NCBI RefSeq assembly: GCF_040760005.1
Contig: NZ_CP099760.1
Coordinates: 4,619,501-4,683,500, forward strand
DNA length: 64,000 bases
Origin: Pseudomonas sp. stari2
GTDB lineage: Bacteria; Pseudomonadota; Gammaproteobacteria; Pseudomonadales; Pseudomonadaceae
Direction of reading: 5' to 3'
The notes beneath the pieces were generated by a model, which was given only the letters and a program-made list of their open reading frames with translations, searched no databases and was not told the DNA's origin. The translations under genes were made by a program, and so were the position numbers. Shown in pieces: positions 16,944 to 27,668 of this stretch. The first letter of the stretch is position 1; each line of letters opens with the position of its first letter.

Positions 16944-18107
16944 GTGATCGACGGGCAACCGCTCGCCTGCTTTCAGCCTTTCATCGATACCGCCACCGGA
17001 CGCATTGCAGGCGTCGAGGCTCTGGGTCGACTGCGCCAGGCGCATGGACAACTGACTTCGGTCGGGCCGTTATTCGCCGACCCACGAACGCCCGCTACCG
17101 CCTTGCGCCGTCTCGACCGGCAGATTCGTGACAATGCACTGAGCCGATTTCACGAAGCACCGCCAGACTGGTTTCTCAGCCTGAACATGTCACCGCGCTG
17201 GATCAGCCGTCTGCGCGCCGATCAGGCGCTTCCCAGCCTGAAACAACTCGCCCGGCATGGCGTCGACCCGCAGCGGATTGTCTTCGAGATCACTGAACTG
17301 GGCGGCAACAGTGAGCGTCTGTCTGAAGTGGTCGCACGCTATCGCGATGCCGGGGCGCGAATCGCGATCGACGATTTCGGCGCCGGGTATTCACAACTTG
17401 ATCGTGTGCTCGCATTGCAACCGGACATCCTCAAGCTCGACATGCGCCTGTTTCAGGCCGCCGCGCTCGGCGGCCCGAGCAGCGATGTGGTCAAGGCGCT
17501 GGCACAGATGGCCGAAAAAACCGGCTGCTGGATCATCGCTGAAGGCGTGGAGACCGAAGCGCAGCTGAATTTCGCGCTGGAGTGTGGTTCACGCTACGTA
17601 CAGGGTTTTCTGTTCGCCCAGGCGCAGGAGGCTTTTTTTGCGACGGATGCGTTCGTCCAGCGCTTCGCTGAACTGCGCCAATCCTATGTGAAGCAGAAGC
17701 TCAATGAGCGAGGCAAGTTGATGGCCATGCGCCAACAGCTCGGCGAGTTGATGACGATCCTGCAGACCTGGGCCCAGGCTCGCGCGCCGCTCAGCGCCTT
17801 GCCGCAACTTGATGCCTTTCCGTGGTTGCTGCGGTTTTATCAGTGCGACCGTCAGGGCACGCAACTAACCCCGAATCTGGAATGGCGCCAAAGCGGCTGG
17901 GTCGCCGACAACCGCTATCTGGGGCACAACTGGTCGTGGCGCCCCTATTTCTACCACCTGCTGGCCGAAGGCTGGGAAGAACGGCGGCTGACGCTCTCCA
18001 ACACCTACCGCGATGCCACCAGCAACCAGTATTGCCTGACCGCCGGGCAATTCTTCGACAATGGCGAACGCCTGCTGTTGATCGACATTGATGCCGCCGG
18101 ACTGTAG
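16944..18107 (+). CDS. EAL-domain c-di-GMP phosphodiesterase with YkuI_C-like sensor
   Basis: The 387-residue protein has an EAL domain (residues 5-235) with all key residues: [41 protein letters not shown] and the final YVQGF. It should cleave c-di-GMP. A helical linker (235-285) leads to a C-terminal PAS/Cache-like domain, as in B. subtilis YkuI. No membrane segment is seen, so it is cytosolic and the ligand is internal. GTG 16944 follows AAGGAGG closely; TTG 16890 has none. Confidence 0.85.
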   Translation: MIDGQPLACFQPFIDTATGRIAGVEALGRLRQAHGQLTSVGPLFADPRTPATALRRLDRQIRDNALSRFHEAPPDWFLSLNMSPRWISRLRADQALPSLKQLARHGVDPQRIVFEITELGGNSERLSEVVARYRDAGARIAIDDFGAGYSQLDRVLALQPDILKLDMRLFQAAALGGPSSDVVKALAQMAEKTGCWIIAEGVETEAQLNFALECGSRYVQGFLFAQAQEAFFATDAFVQRFAELRQSYVKQKLNERGKLMAMRQQLGELMTILQTWAQARAPLSALPQLDAFPWLLRFYQCDRQGTQLTPNLEWRQSGWVADNRYLGHNWSWRPYFYHLLAEGWEERRLTLSNTYRDATSNQYCLTAGQFFDNGERLLLIDIDAAGL

Positions 18108-18175
18108 TTGCGCTTGCAGACACCCGCTCGAACCGGGAAGCTAGGGCACCAGTCACCCGACGGAGAGAATCAGCC

Positions 18176-19504
18176 TTGGATTGGCAAACCCTGCTCAACC
18201 GCGAACGTCTCGGCAAGCCTCTGCACAGCCCGCAGGAACTCGGGCGCAGCCCGTTCCACAAAGACCATGACCGCATCATTTTCTCTGGCGCCTTTCGCCG
18301 CCTGGGACGCAAGACCCAGGTGCATCCCGTGTCGAGCAACGACCACATTCACACGCGACTGACCCACTCGCTGGAAGTCAGCTGCGTCGGTCGTTCGCTG
18401 GGCATGCGCGTCGGTGAAACCCTGCGTCGCGACCTGCCAGAGTGGTGCGAGCCGAGCGATCTGGGCATGGTCGTCCAGTCCGCCTGCCTGGCCCATGACA
18501 TCGGCAATCCGCCGTTTGGCCATTCCGGTGAAGACGCCATTCGTCACTGGTTCCAGCAGGCTGCGGGGCGCGGCTGGCTGGATGCGATGAGTGACGCCGA
18601 GCGCGGTGACTTCCTGAACTTCGAGGGTAATGCCCAAGGTTTCCGGGTCCTCACGCAATTGGAATATCACCAGTTCGACGGTGGCACCCGGCTGACCTAC
18701 GCGACCCTCGGCACCTACCTCAAGTACCCGTGGACCGCGCGTCACGCCGACTCCCTGGGCTACAAGAAACACAAATTCGGCTGCTATCAGAGCGAGTTGC
18801 CACTGCTGGAACAGATCGCCCACAAACTGGGTCTGCCGCAACTCGAAGAGCAGCGCTGGGCACGCCATCCACTGGTGTATCTGATGGAGGCCGCGGATGA
18901 CATCTGCTATGCGCTGATCGATCTGGAAGATGGCCTGGAGATGGAGCTGCTGGATTACGCCGAAGTCGAGTCGCTGTTGCTGGGTCTGGTCGGCGACGAT
19001 CTGCCGGAAACCTATCGACAGTTGGGCCCGCAGGATTCGCGCCGGCGCAAACTGGCGATCCTACGGGGCAAGGCCATCGAGCACCTGACCAACGCCGCCG
19101 CCCGGGCCTTCGTCGAGCAGCAGGACGCGCTGCTGGCGGGAACGCTGCACGGGGATCTCGTGGAGCATATGCACGGCCCGGCCAAACGCTGTGTCTTGAA
19201 TGCAAAAGACATCGCCCGCCGGAAGATCTTCCAGGACAAGCGCAAGACGCTGCACGAGATTGGTGCCTACACGACACTGGAAATTCTTCTCAACGCGTTT
19301 TGCGGCGCGGCTCTGGAACAGCACAACGGCCGTACGCCGTCGTTCAAGAGCCGCAGAATCCTCGATTTGTTGGGTAACAATGCGCCGGATCCACACGGCC
19401 CGTTGCACACATCGTTCCTACGCATGATCGACTTCATCGCGGGCATGACTGACAGTTACGCCAGTGACATGGCCCTGGAAATGACGGGGCGCTCCAGTCA
19501 TTGA
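18176..19504 (+). CDS. dgt: dGTP triphosphohydrolase-like protein
   Basis: The 442-residue HD-domain protein matches the Dgt family: [10 protein letters not shown] and [16 protein letters not shown] give the metal-binding His and His-Asp. The family splits dNTPs to nucleoside and triphosphate, which controls the dNTP pool. The start is TTG at 18176 with GAGAGA upstream; there is no ATG nearby in frame. An imperfect stem-loop follows the stop. Confidence 0.88.
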   Translation: MDWQTLLNRERLGKPLHSPQELGRSPFHKDHDRIIFSGAFRRLGRKTQVHPVSSNDHIHTRLTHSLEVSCVGRSLGMRVGETLRRDLPEWCEPSDLGMVVQSACLAHDIGNPPFGHSGEDAIRHWFQQAAGRGWLDAMSDAERGDFLNFEGNAQGFRVLTQLEYHQFDGGTRLTYATLGTYLKYPWTARHADSLGYKKHKFGCYQSELPLLEQIAHKLGLPQLEEQRWARHPLVYLMEAADDICYALIDLEDGLEMELLDYAEVESLLLGLVGDDLPETYRQLGPQDSRRRKLAILRGKAIEHLTNAAARAFVEQQDALLAGTLHGDLVEHMHGPAKRCVLNAKDIARRKIFQDKRKTLHEIGAYTTLEILLNAFCGAALEQHNGRTPSFKSRRILDLLGNNAPDPHGPLHTSFLRMIDFIAGMTDSYASDMALEMTGRSSH

Positions 19505-19911
19505 TGCTTCGTAGCCCGATCGGTCAGGCATTGATCGGTCGGGCACGATCCCACGATCCACGCAGCACACAAAACAGATTCGGGCCAGGGTCTGTTGCAG
19601 GTTCCACCCTCACTCACATAGGCATCGTCCGAATGTCGCGAAGCATCATCGAAACAAAAAACCGAAGAAGTATTAATGTTCGATAAATATTAAACAGCCA
19701 GGCTTTTCAGCAATACACTGCGCTCCTTTGAAGAAATCCAATTAACGCCCCACTCCCTCTACCTACGTCAAAACTAGTTAACACGTAGTACTGTTCTTCT
19801 TTATTTGTAGGATTAATCCTAGATTGCCGATGAAGCACTATCAGTTCATGCGACCGCTCATTCATCTGAGCTAAGGTGCGCCCTTTATTCGCGCTCGCAT
19901 GGGACTTTATT
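19505..19911. promoter_or_regulatory. AT-rich region before the EvgA/EvgS-like locus
   Basis: These 407 bases carry no gene. A stem-loop at 19514-19544 (two mismatches, no T-run) may end dgt. The rest turns sharply AT-rich, with an exact 14-base palindrome TAGGATTAATCCTA at 19808-19821, 91 bases before the regulator's start. BvgA binds inverted heptads with TCCTA ends, so this is a candidate self-regulatory site. Confidence 0.45.
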
Positions 19912-20538
19912 ATGAACTCCGTTTTTATTGTCGACGATCATCCGGTTATTCGTCTTGCCGTTCGAATGTTATTGGAACATGAGGGCTACAAGGTCGTCGG
20001 TGAAACCGATAATGGGGTCGATGCCATGCAAATGGTTCGAGAGTGCGCGCCTGACCTGATCATTCTCGACATCAGCATTCCGAAGCTGGATGGCCTGGAA
20101 GTCCTCGCTCGCTTCAATGCCATGAGTTCCCCGTTCAAGACATTGATACTGACCGCACAGTGTCCGACGCTGTTCGGCATTCGCTGCATGCAGTCCGGCG
20201 CATCGGGTTACGTATGCAAGCAGGAAGACCTGAGTGAACTGGTCAGCGCCATCAAGGCAGTACTTTCCGGTTACAACTATTTCCCCAGCCAGGCTCTGAA
20301 TCCCGCTCGCAATGATGATGTTCGCTATGCGGAACTGGAACTTTTCAAGTCCGTCAATGACCGGGAACTGATGGTATTGCAACTATTTGCCCAAGGCCGC
20401 ACAAACAAGGAAATCGCCAAAGGCATGTTCCTCAGCAACAAAACCGTCAGCACTTACAAGAAACGGCTAATGCAGAAACTCAAGGCCAAATCCCTTGTAG
20501 AACTAATCGAAATGGCCAAACGTAACGCACTCGTGTGA
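19912..20538 (+). CDS. BvgA/EvgA-type response regulator
   Basis: The 208-residue protein has a receiver (FIVDDHPVIRLAVRMLL; phospho-acceptor Asp53 in LIILDISIPK) and a LuxR-type helix-turn-helix (RELMVLQLFAQGRTNKEIAK, NKTVSTYKKRL). The overall length and linker match the BvgA/EvgA/FimZ branch. The gene for an unorthodox BvgS-like sensor follows directly, and the two form a phosphorelay pair. ATG 19912 has only a weak GGGA site. Confidence 0.9.
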   Translation: MNSVFIVDDHPVIRLAVRMLLEHEGYKVVGETDNGVDAMQMVRECAPDLIILDISIPKLDGLEVLARFNAMSSPFKTLILTAQCPTLFGIRCMQSGASGYVCKQEDLSELVSAIKAVLSGYNYFPSQALNPARNDDVRYAELELFKSVNDRELMVLQLFAQGRTNKEIAKGMFLSNKTVSTYKKRLMQKLKAKSLVELIEMAKRNALV

Positions 20539-20546
20539 GAGCCAAC

Positions 20547-23500
20547 ATGCCCAGCCGTTTAAAGAATTGTCTGATTGTAGTGAGTGCGTACCTTGGATTG
20601 AGCGTTCATGTAAATGCCACGCCCATCACCTCGCAAGACCTGACCCTGCTTAACCGTTCGACCAGCAAGTTGCTGCCAGTTTCACTTGAATACTCGCAAC
20701 GGGATTGGCTGCACGGTCGCAAAGAACTGATTCTGGGTACATCAGCTCCCGACTATCCGCCTTTTGACATGACAGCCAGCGGCCACGACTACGAAGGCTT
20801 CACAGCTGACTACGCCGGACTCGTGGGCCAGGCAACCGGCCTACCGATCCGGGTAAAGCGCTATGCCACGCGAGACGCCGCGATACGAGCATTGATCGAT
20901 GGCAATATCGACATGCTCGGAACGTCCAACGGGCTGGAAGCGGAAAATGCCCACATCATGCTGTCCGCCCCCTACGCCGTCGATCAACCGGTATTGGTGA
21001 CCCGCGAGGGCGAAACCCGGTCACTGAGCGATGGGCTGGCCGGTATGCGGCTGAGTATGCTGTATCACTACCTGCCGCTGGACGAGGTCAAGTCCCTCTA
21101 TCCAAAAGCGTTGATCACGTCCTATCCGTCTTACCAGAACGCAATCAACGCGGTCGCTTTCGATCAGGCAGACGTGTTTCTCGGTGACACCATTTCCACC
21201 CACTACATGATCAGCAAGGGTTACCTGAACAACATCCGGATGGCCAATTTCGGCAAACACGAAGCCCACGGTTTCAGCTTCGCCGTGCGCCGTGACAATC
21301 CTCATCTGCTGGGCATCATCGATAGTGTGCTCAAAGCCGTCCCGGGCAGCGAGCGCGAGACTATTGCCAAACGCTGGAGTGCCGGCAGCGACACCTTGCT
21401 GACCGACCAGAAACTGCAACTGACCCATCGCGAAGAACAATGGCTGAAAAAGAATCCGGTGGTGAGCGTGGTCGTCAACGAGGCCTTTGCTCCTCTGACG
21501 TTCTTCGACACGGACGGCAATTTTCGCGGCATCAGCGCCGACCTGCTCGAACTCATCCGGTTGCGCACCGGCCTGCGCTTCGAAATTCGTCGCAGCCGCA
21601 GCGACGCCGAGATGATCAAGCAGATCGAGAACCATCAGGCCGACCTGATCGCCGCTCTGCTACCTACCGCTCAGCGAGAGAAAACCCTGAAATTCAGCCG
21701 CCCCTACCTTGAAAACTCCTACGTTCTGTTGACGCGCAAGGCGGCGGACAGTCCGACGCATCTGGGCCAGCTCAAGCGCAAACGCCTAGCCATCGCCCAG
21801 GGCAATCCGATGATCGAGTACCTGCGCCACGAGTTTCCGCGCATTCAGTTGATCGAAACACCGGACACCTTCAGTGCCGTGGCACTGCTCGACGAAGGCC
21901 AGGTCGAGGGGGCGGTGAACTCGCTGGTGATTGCCAATTACTTCATCGCCTCACACATCTTCGAACAGCCGTTGCAGATCACCACCACGATTGGCACGCG
22001 GCAGGCAGCCTTTTCCCTGGCAACGGCCCGGGACAGCACGGAGCTGGGCTCGATCATCGACAAGGCGCTGATGAGCACAACGCCCGAAGAACTGGGGATC
22101 ATCAATGGTCGCTGGCGGGGTTACTCAAACCTTTCACAGGGCACCTGGCACCATTATCGACGCTTGTTCTATCAGGTGATCGGAGGCGCCGGCCTGCTCT
22201 TGCTGTTGTCGATGCTCTGGAATGCCTACATGCGCCGCCAGATCAAACAACGCCAGTCGGCCGAACGCGCGTTGAATGATCAACTGGAATTCATGCGTTC
22301 GTTGCTCAACGGCACCCCTCATCCGATCTATGTGCGTGATAGACAGGGCCTGCTGCAAAGCTGCAACGACAGTTACCTTGAGGCCTTCAACGCCAGACGC
22401 GAAGATGTCATTGGCAAGAATGTGATGGAAGGTGCGCTCAACAACGCTTCCGAAGCCAGAGCCTTTCAGGCCGACTATCACCGGGTAGCGTCCGAGGGTA
22501 AGCCACTCGTGCAAGACCGGCCTTTGCATATCGGCAACCGGCGACTGACCATCTATCACTGGATACTGCCGTATCGCGACTCCAGTGGCGATGTCCAGGG
22601 AGTCATCGGCGGCTGGATCGACATCAGTGAACGTCATGAACTGCTCGACGAACTGCGCACCGCCAAGGAGCGTGCGGATGAAGCCAACCGGGCCAAGAGT
22701 ACCTTCCTGGCAACCATGAGCCACGAAATCCGTACCCCGATGAACGCAGTGATCGGCATGCTGGAGCTGACGCTCAAGCGCATGGACAAAATGCATCCGG
22801 ACCGCTCCAGCATCGAAACCGCCTACAGCTCGGCCAAGGACCTGTTGGGCTTGATCGGCGACATACTGGATATCGCCCGGATCGAATCCGGACGCCTGAG
22901 CCTGAGTCCCGAACGGGTCAATCTCATTGAAACTGTCGGCTCGGCGACCCGGATTTTCGAAGGCCTGGCCCGACAGAAACGGCTGGCCTTGATCGTGCAC
23001 GTCTCCCCTCCCGAACTTAACGTCGACGTGCACCTGGACCCCTTGCGCTTCAAGCAGGTGCTGTCGAACCTGATCAGCAATGCCATCAAGTTCACCAACA
23101 AAGGCCAGGTCAGAATCACCCTTGAACTTCTGGCCAGCGAGGTTCCCGAATGCTCGCAAGTGCATCTGACCGTTCAGGACAGCGGCATCGGTATCTGCGC
23201 CGAAGATCAGCGGCGTCTGTTCGAACCTTTCACCCAGGCCCGCCATGGAAAGGATCGGGCAATCAGTGGTGCGGGACTTGGACTGGTCATCAGTCGTAGC
23301 CTCTGCGAAATGATGGGTGGCCAACTGCAACTGAGCAGCCAGCCCGGGGTCGGCACACAAGTAAGTGTGTCGCTGCCACTGGCCACCCTGCCCGCTGAAG
23401 TGACCGGTCCGAAACACGAACCGCAGATCAAGACCGCTCTCACCCCCCTGAATGTTCTGGTAGTCGACGACCACCCGGCCAATCGCCTGTTGATGTGCCA

Positions 23501-24191
23501 GCAACTGGAATTCCTCGGCCATCTCTTCAGCATCGCCGAAGAAGGGCGAAGCGCACTGGAACAATGGAAAAACGGTTCATTCGATCTGGTCATCGCCGAT
23601 TGCAACATGCCCCTCATGAACGGCTATGAACTGACTCGCGCCATCCGTCGCCACGAAAAACTCATGCGGCGTCCGACCTGTACCGTGCTGGGGTTTACGG
23701 CCAATGCACAACCGGAAGAGATTCTTCGCTGCAAGCAGGCCGGCATGGACGACTGCCTGTTCAAACCCCTGAGCCTGATTGTCTTGAGCCAGTGGGTCGA
23801 CAGCGTCCAGCCGCTGTTCCCTGCGCCTGCATTCAACCTGCAAGGGTTGAAGTCGCTGACCGGAGGCAATCCTGTCCAGATTCAGCGACTGCTGACTGAA
23901 CTGCTCGACAGCAGTCGGCTGGACCGAAAGGATCTGCAGGCATTGTCCCCCCAACGGGATCACCAGGCACTGGCCGAGATCGCACACAAAATCAAAGGTG
24001 CAGCGCGTATTGCCCAGGCATCACGCCTGATCGAAAGTTGCGACGCGCTGGAACAGGCCTGCCTGCAAGCATTGCCGACTGACGAGATCCAACGCCGCTG
24101 CAAAGCGAGCAACCTCGCCATCCTTGAACTGGAGAAAGCACTGGAGCAGCAACTGATGCAGGCTGATCAGAGCATAACGATCGGGCCTTAA
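20547..24191 (+). CDS. Unorthodox hybrid sensor kinase, BvgS/EvgS type
   Basis: The 1214-residue protein has a signal peptide (cut near residue 25), two tandem periplasmic substrate-binding domains (about 60-280 and 300-525), one membrane helix (538-561), a PAS domain (580-700), HisKA with His726 (ATMSHEIRTPMN), HATPase (830-950), a receiver with Asp1018 and an HPt domain with His1147 (IAHKIKGAARIA). Phosphate should pass His-Asp-His to the regulator upstream. The venus-flytrap domains suggest a small-molecule or pH input, unknown here. GTG 20535, overlapping the regulator stop, is an alternative start. Confidence 0.93.
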   Translation: MPSRLKNCLIVVSAYLGLSVHVNATPITSQDLTLLNRSTSKLLPVSLEYSQRDWLHGRKELILGTSAPDYPPFDMTASGHDYEGFTADYAGLVGQATGLPIRVKRYATRDAAIRALIDGNIDMLGTSNGLEAENAHIMLSAPYAVDQPVLVTREGETRSLSDGLAGMRLSMLYHYLPLDEVKSLYPKALITSYPSYQNAINAVAFDQADVFLGDTISTHYMISKGYLNNIRMANFGKHEAHGFSFAVRRDNPHLLGIIDSVLKAVPGSERETIAKRWSAGSDTLLTDQKLQLTHREEQWLKKNPVVSVVVNEAFAPLTFFDTDGNFRGISADLLELIRLRTGLRFEIRRSRSDAEMIKQIENHQADLIAALLPTAQREKTLKFSRPYLENSYVLLTRKAADSPTHLGQLKRKRLAIAQGNPMIEYLRHEFPRIQLIETPDTFSAVALLDEGQVEGAVNSLVIANYFIASHIFEQPLQITTTIGTRQAAFSLATARDSTELGSIIDKALMSTTPEELGIINGRWRGYSNLSQGTWHHYRRLFYQVIGGAGLLLLLSMLWNAYMRRQIKQRQSAERALNDQLEFMRSLLNGTPHPIYVRDRQGLLQSCNDSYLEAFNARREDVIGKNVMEGALNNASEARAFQADYHRVASEGKPLVQDRPLHIGNRRLTIYHWILPYRDSSGDVQGVIGGWIDISERHELLDELRTAKERADEANRAKSTFLATMSHEIRTPMNAVIGMLELTLKRMDKMHPDRSSIETAYSSAKDLLGLIGDILDIARIESGRLSLSPERVNLIETVGSATRIFEGLARQKRLALIVHVSPPELNVDVHLDPLRFKQVLSNLISNAIKFTNKGQVRITLELLASEVPECSQVHLTVQDSGIGICAEDQRRLFEPFTQARHGKDRAISGAGLGLVISRSLCEMMGGQLQLSSQPGVGTQVSVSLPLATLPAEVTGPKHEPQIKTALTPLNVLVVDDHPANRLLMCQQLEFLGHLFSIAEEGRSALEQWKNGSFDLVIADCNMPLMNGYELTRAIRRHEKLMRRPTCTVLGFTANAQPEEILRCKQAGMDDCLFKPLSLIVLSQWVDSVQPLFPAPAFNLQGLKSLTGGNPVQIQRLLTELLDSSRLDRKDLQALSPQRDHQALAEIAHKIKGAARIAQASRLIESCDALEQACLQALPTDEIQRRCKASNLAILELEKALEQQLMQADQSITIGP

Positions 24192-24239
24192 CTATGCTTG
24201 AGCGCTGAGCAGTGTGTTTACCAACACGGAGAGCCCGCA

Positions 24240-27185
24240 ATGCCCAGCCCACTGCGTCCGGATCAACGCCGGTTTCCTCTGCACGTGCACATTAGCGTGA
24301 TGTTCACCTTTCTGCTGTTGCTCACAGGAGTCGTGCTGGGGCTATTCAATTACCGCCAGACAACACAGATCATTCTGTCAAGCAGCGAGAAACTGTTCGA
24401 ACGCATCGAACAGGATGTACGCGTCGACCTGCAATCGACCTATTCGCCGATCCGGCACCTGCTGAGCCTGCTCGCGGACAACCCGGGAACCCAGACCTTT
24501 GTCCTCGAACAACGCCTGGCGCTGCTCAAGCCATTCAGCCAGTCACTCGCGGACAACCCGGACCTGGCCTCATTGTATTTGGGTTACGACAACGGCGATT
24601 TTTTCATGGTGCGCCCATTGCGCGGTGCATCACTCAAAACGCTGCTGAAAGCTCCGGGCGCGGCGGCGTATCAAGTCTGGAGCATCGAACATGACGCCAA
24701 TGGCAGCGTCAGATCGCAATCGCTGTTCTTTGATCAGGCGTTATCACCGGTCGGTCGACACGACAATCCGGACGATGCCTACGACCCGCGCAGCCGAGGC
24801 TGGTACATCGGCGCACAAAAACAGAACGAGCAGATCACTACCGAACCCTACGTGTTCTTTTCCACCCACAATGTCGGCACGACCCTCGCCAAGCGTAGCG
24901 GTGAGCATGCCGTGATCGCTGCCGATCTGACCCTCGACGCGCTATCGGCAACCCTGACCAAGCATGTTGTAACGCCGGCGACAGAAATCGTCCTCTTCGA
25001 CGTCGATGGCAACGCCGTGGCGTATCCCGACAGCGGCCGGCTGATCGTCGATGATCGTACCGCGCGCCTGGCCAAGGCGGCCGACTTGAGCCCGAGCCTG
25101 AATGCCCTGTTGTCCGGCGGGCATCAGGGCAATCGGCTGAAGGCTGACGGACGACGCTGGATCGTCGCCCGCAGCAGTCTGCAGGAAGGCGGCCCGAAAG
25201 GTTTGCAGATGGCCTTGCTGGTACCAGAGGACGAGTTGCTGGTCGATGCCTATCGCATGCGCTGGCAAGGTGCGCTGATTACTCTCGCCACCCTGTTGCT
25301 CTGCCTGCCGCTGGGCTGGCTGATCTCGCGAATTCTGGTCAAGCCGCTGCATGCACTGGTCAAGGAAGCCGATGCCATCCGCAGCTTCGATTTCAACTTT
25401 CCCCTGACCCGTCGCTCGCCGGTGCTGGAGGTTGACCAGTTGAGCCTGTCGATGGCGCGGATGAAGGACACCCTGGCCAGCTTCTTTCGCATCACCGACA
25501 GCCTGACCGCCGAAACCCGGTTCGCCCCGCTGCTGCAACGGGTGTTGTTCGAAACGGTGCAAATTGCCCAGGCCCAGGTGGGCCTGATCTACCTGCGTGA
25601 AAGTGATGGCAACCGCATGGAGCCTTACGGGCTCGTGGTCGACGGCACTTCCCAGCCACTGGCAGCGTTCGACATTCAAGGCCACAACCTTGACACCGCG
25701 CAGGGTCCCGCCTGGTTCGAGCAACTGGCGCATGCCGACAACGTGGTGAGCAACCTCGGCTTCGAACAGGCCGCCGACCTGCAAAAGGTTCTGCTGGCCA
25801 TGGACACGCCGCGCGTCCACCTGATCGGGATCCGCCTGCACAACCAACACAACGAAACAATCGGATTACTGGTGTTGCTGATCAACGACAGCGGCACCCC
25901 CGCCGACCTGGAGAAGCTGCGGCCCGACCGCATTGCGTTCCTGCAAGCGGTGTCCGGTGCGGCGGCGGTGAGTATCGAAAGCCAGCGCCTGCAAGCCCGA
26001 CAGAAACAACTGCTCGATGCGTTCATTCAACTGCTCGCCGGCGCCATCGATGCCAAGAGCCCTTACACCGGCGGGCATTGCCAACGCGTGCCGGAACTGA
26101 CCCTGATGCTCGCCCACGCCGCAGCGGCCAGCGAGGCCCCCGCCTTCAGCGACTACCAGCCCAGTGAGGACGAATGGGAAGCCTTGCACATCGCCGCGTG
26201 GCTGCACGACTGCGGCAAGGTCACGACGCCGGAATACGTCGTCGACAAAGCCACCAAACTGGAAACCCTGAACGATCGCATTCATGAAATCCGCACCCGG
26301 TTCGAAGTGCTCAAGCGCGATGCCTGGATCAGCTACTGGCAAGCCCTGGCGTCAGGTGGCGACGAGCGAAACCTGGCTAACCTGCGCGACACGACGCTGG
26401 CAGCTCTGGATGATGATTTCAGTTTCGTAGCACGCTGCAATCTGGGTAGTGAAGCAATGGCAGACGCCGATCTTAGGCGTCTTGAGGGCATTGCACAGCG
26501 CACCTGGACACGCACACTGGATGACCGCCTGGGCGTTTCATGGGAGGAAAACCGGCGTCAGGCACGCACATCGGCGCCCCTCCTGCCGGTCAGCGAAAAG
26601 TTACTGTCCGACAAGCCCGAACACCTGCTCGAACGCGCCGACAGCGAACTGATTCCGGAGGACAACCCGTGGGGGTTCAAACTCGACGTCCCGCGCTACA
26701 AATACAACCGCGGCGAGCTGTACAACCTGAGCATTCCTCGCGGCACCCTGACCCGAGAGGAGCGTTACATCATCAACCATCACATGGTGCAGACGATTCT
26801 GATGCTCAGCCATCTGCCCTTCCCCGGGCATCTGAACAACGTGGCGGAAATCGCCGGCGGCCATCACGAAAAAATGGACGGCACCGGTTACCCGAAACGC
26901 TTGAGACGTGAAGAAATGAGCCTGCCGGCACGGATGATGGCGATTGCCGACATCTTCGAAGCGCTGACCGCCGCCGACCGCCCGTACAAAAAGGCCAAGA
27001 CCCTCAGCGAAGCGCTGGGGATCATGGCCACCATGTGCCGCGAGGCGCACATCGATGCCGAACTGTTCGGCCTGTTCATTCGCGAAGGCCTTTATCTGCA
27101 GTACGCCAGTCGTTTCCTCGATCCGCAACAGATCGATGCGGTCGACCCTGCCGGCGTGCTGCGCAAGGCGGGGCTTGCGGCGTGA
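24240..27185 (+). CDS. HD-GYP phosphodiesterase with Cache, HAMP and GAF domains
   Basis: The 981-residue protein has an N-terminal membrane helix, a periplasmic dCache-like sensor (about 45-345), a second helix (350-372), HAMP, a GAF-like domain (430-590) and an HD-GYP domain from about 600. His656-Asp657 lie in WLHDCGK and the second part reads HHEKMDGTGYP at about 874-885. Around 150 residues are inserted between them. It should degrade c-di-GMP. It is 48 bases after the EvgS-like gene and has its own ACGGAGAG site, so it may be co-transcribed. Confidence 0.88.
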   Translation: MPSPLRPDQRRFPLHVHISVMFTFLLLLTGVVLGLFNYRQTTQIILSSSEKLFERIEQDVRVDLQSTYSPIRHLLSLLADNPGTQTFVLEQRLALLKPFSQSLADNPDLASLYLGYDNGDFFMVRPLRGASLKTLLKAPGAAAYQVWSIEHDANGSVRSQSLFFDQALSPVGRHDNPDDAYDPRSRGWYIGAQKQNEQITTEPYVFFSTHNVGTTLAKRSGEHAVIAADLTLDALSATLTKHVVTPATEIVLFDVDGNAVAYPDSGRLIVDDRTARLAKAADLSPSLNALLSGGHQGNRLKADGRRWIVARSSLQEGGPKGLQMALLVPEDELLVDAYRMRWQGALITLATLLLCLPLGWLISRILVKPLHALVKEADAIRSFDFNFPLTRRSPVLEVDQLSLSMARMKDTLASFFRITDSLTAETRFAPLLQRVLFETVQIAQAQVGLIYLRESDGNRMEPYGLVVDGTSQPLAAFDIQGHNLDTAQGPAWFEQLAHADNVVSNLGFEQAADLQKVLLAMDTPRVHLIGIRLHNQHNETIGLLVLLINDSGTPADLEKLRPDRIAFLQAVSGAAAVSIESQRLQARQKQLLDAFIQLLAGAIDAKSPYTGGHCQRVPELTLMLAHAAAASEAPAFSDYQPSEDEWEALHIAAWLHDCGKVTTPEYVVDKATKLETLNDRIHEIRTRFEVLKRDAWISYWQALASGGDERNLANLRDTTLAALDDDFSFVARCNLGSEAMADADLRRLEGIAQRTWTRTLDDRLGVSWEENRRQARTSAPLLPVSEKLLSDKPEHLLERADSELIPEDNPWGFKLDVPRYKYNRGELYNLSIPRGTLTREERYIINHHMVQTILMLSHLPFPGHLNNVAEIAGGHHEKMDGTGYPKRLRREEMSLPARMMAIADIFEALTAADRPYKKAKTLSEALGIMATMCREAHIDAELFGLFIREGLYLQYASRFLDPQQIDAVDPAGVLRKAGLAA

Positions 27186-27668
27186 TCAGCAGTCGGTCAG
27201 GCGCAGGAAGATCGCTGCCAGTCGTTCGATACCAGCCTGATCGTCTACACCGAAACGTGAAAGCTTCGGGCTGTCGAGGTCGAGCACACCGATCAGACGA
27301 CCGTCCTTGACCAGCGGCACCACCAGTTCGCTGTTCGACGCGCTGTCACAGGCGATGTGGCCGGGGAACGCGTGAACGTCTTCGACCCGTTGTGTCTGCA
27401 GACTGGCCGCCGCCGCGCCACACACACCGCGACCGAACGGAATGCGTACGCAAGCGATCTGGCCCTGGAACGGGCCGAGCACCAGTTCTTCATTGCGATT
27501 GAGGTAAAAACCGGCCCAGTTCAGATCATCGAGCTGGTTGAACAGGAACGCCGAAAACTGCGCGGCGTTGGCGATGAAATCGCGTTCGTCCGCCAGCAGC
27601 GACTCCAGTTGCGCGGCCAACATGCCATAGCCTTCGAGGCCCTGGCCGCTCTGTTGCAAATCAATCAT
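27186..27668 (-). CDS. msrC: Free methionine-(R)-sulfoxide reductase (GAF-type)
   Basis: The 160-residue protein is one GAF domain with the three family cysteines in IACVRIPFGRGVCG and GHIACDSASNSE. These enzymes reduce free L-methionine-(R)-S-oxide with thioredoxin. The ATG overlaps the stop of the upstream DUF815 gene (ATGA), so it is the second gene of that unit. The frame from 27725 adds a lead foreign to the family. Confidence 0.9.
   Translation of the reverse strand: MIDLQQSGQGLEGYGMLAAQLESLLADERDFIANAAQFSAFLFNQLDDLNWAGFYLNRNEELVLGPFQGQIACVRIPFGRGVCGAAAASLQTQRVEDVHAFPGHIACDSASNSELVVPLVKDGRLIGVLDLDSPKLSRFGVDDQAGIERLAAIFLRLTDC

Noticed and set aside
22134..23564. Long minus-strand open frame (476 codons) inside the EvgS-like gene
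   Set aside because: It mirrors the codon bias of the plus-strand kinase; the product has no recognisable domain, while the kinase has a full domain set.
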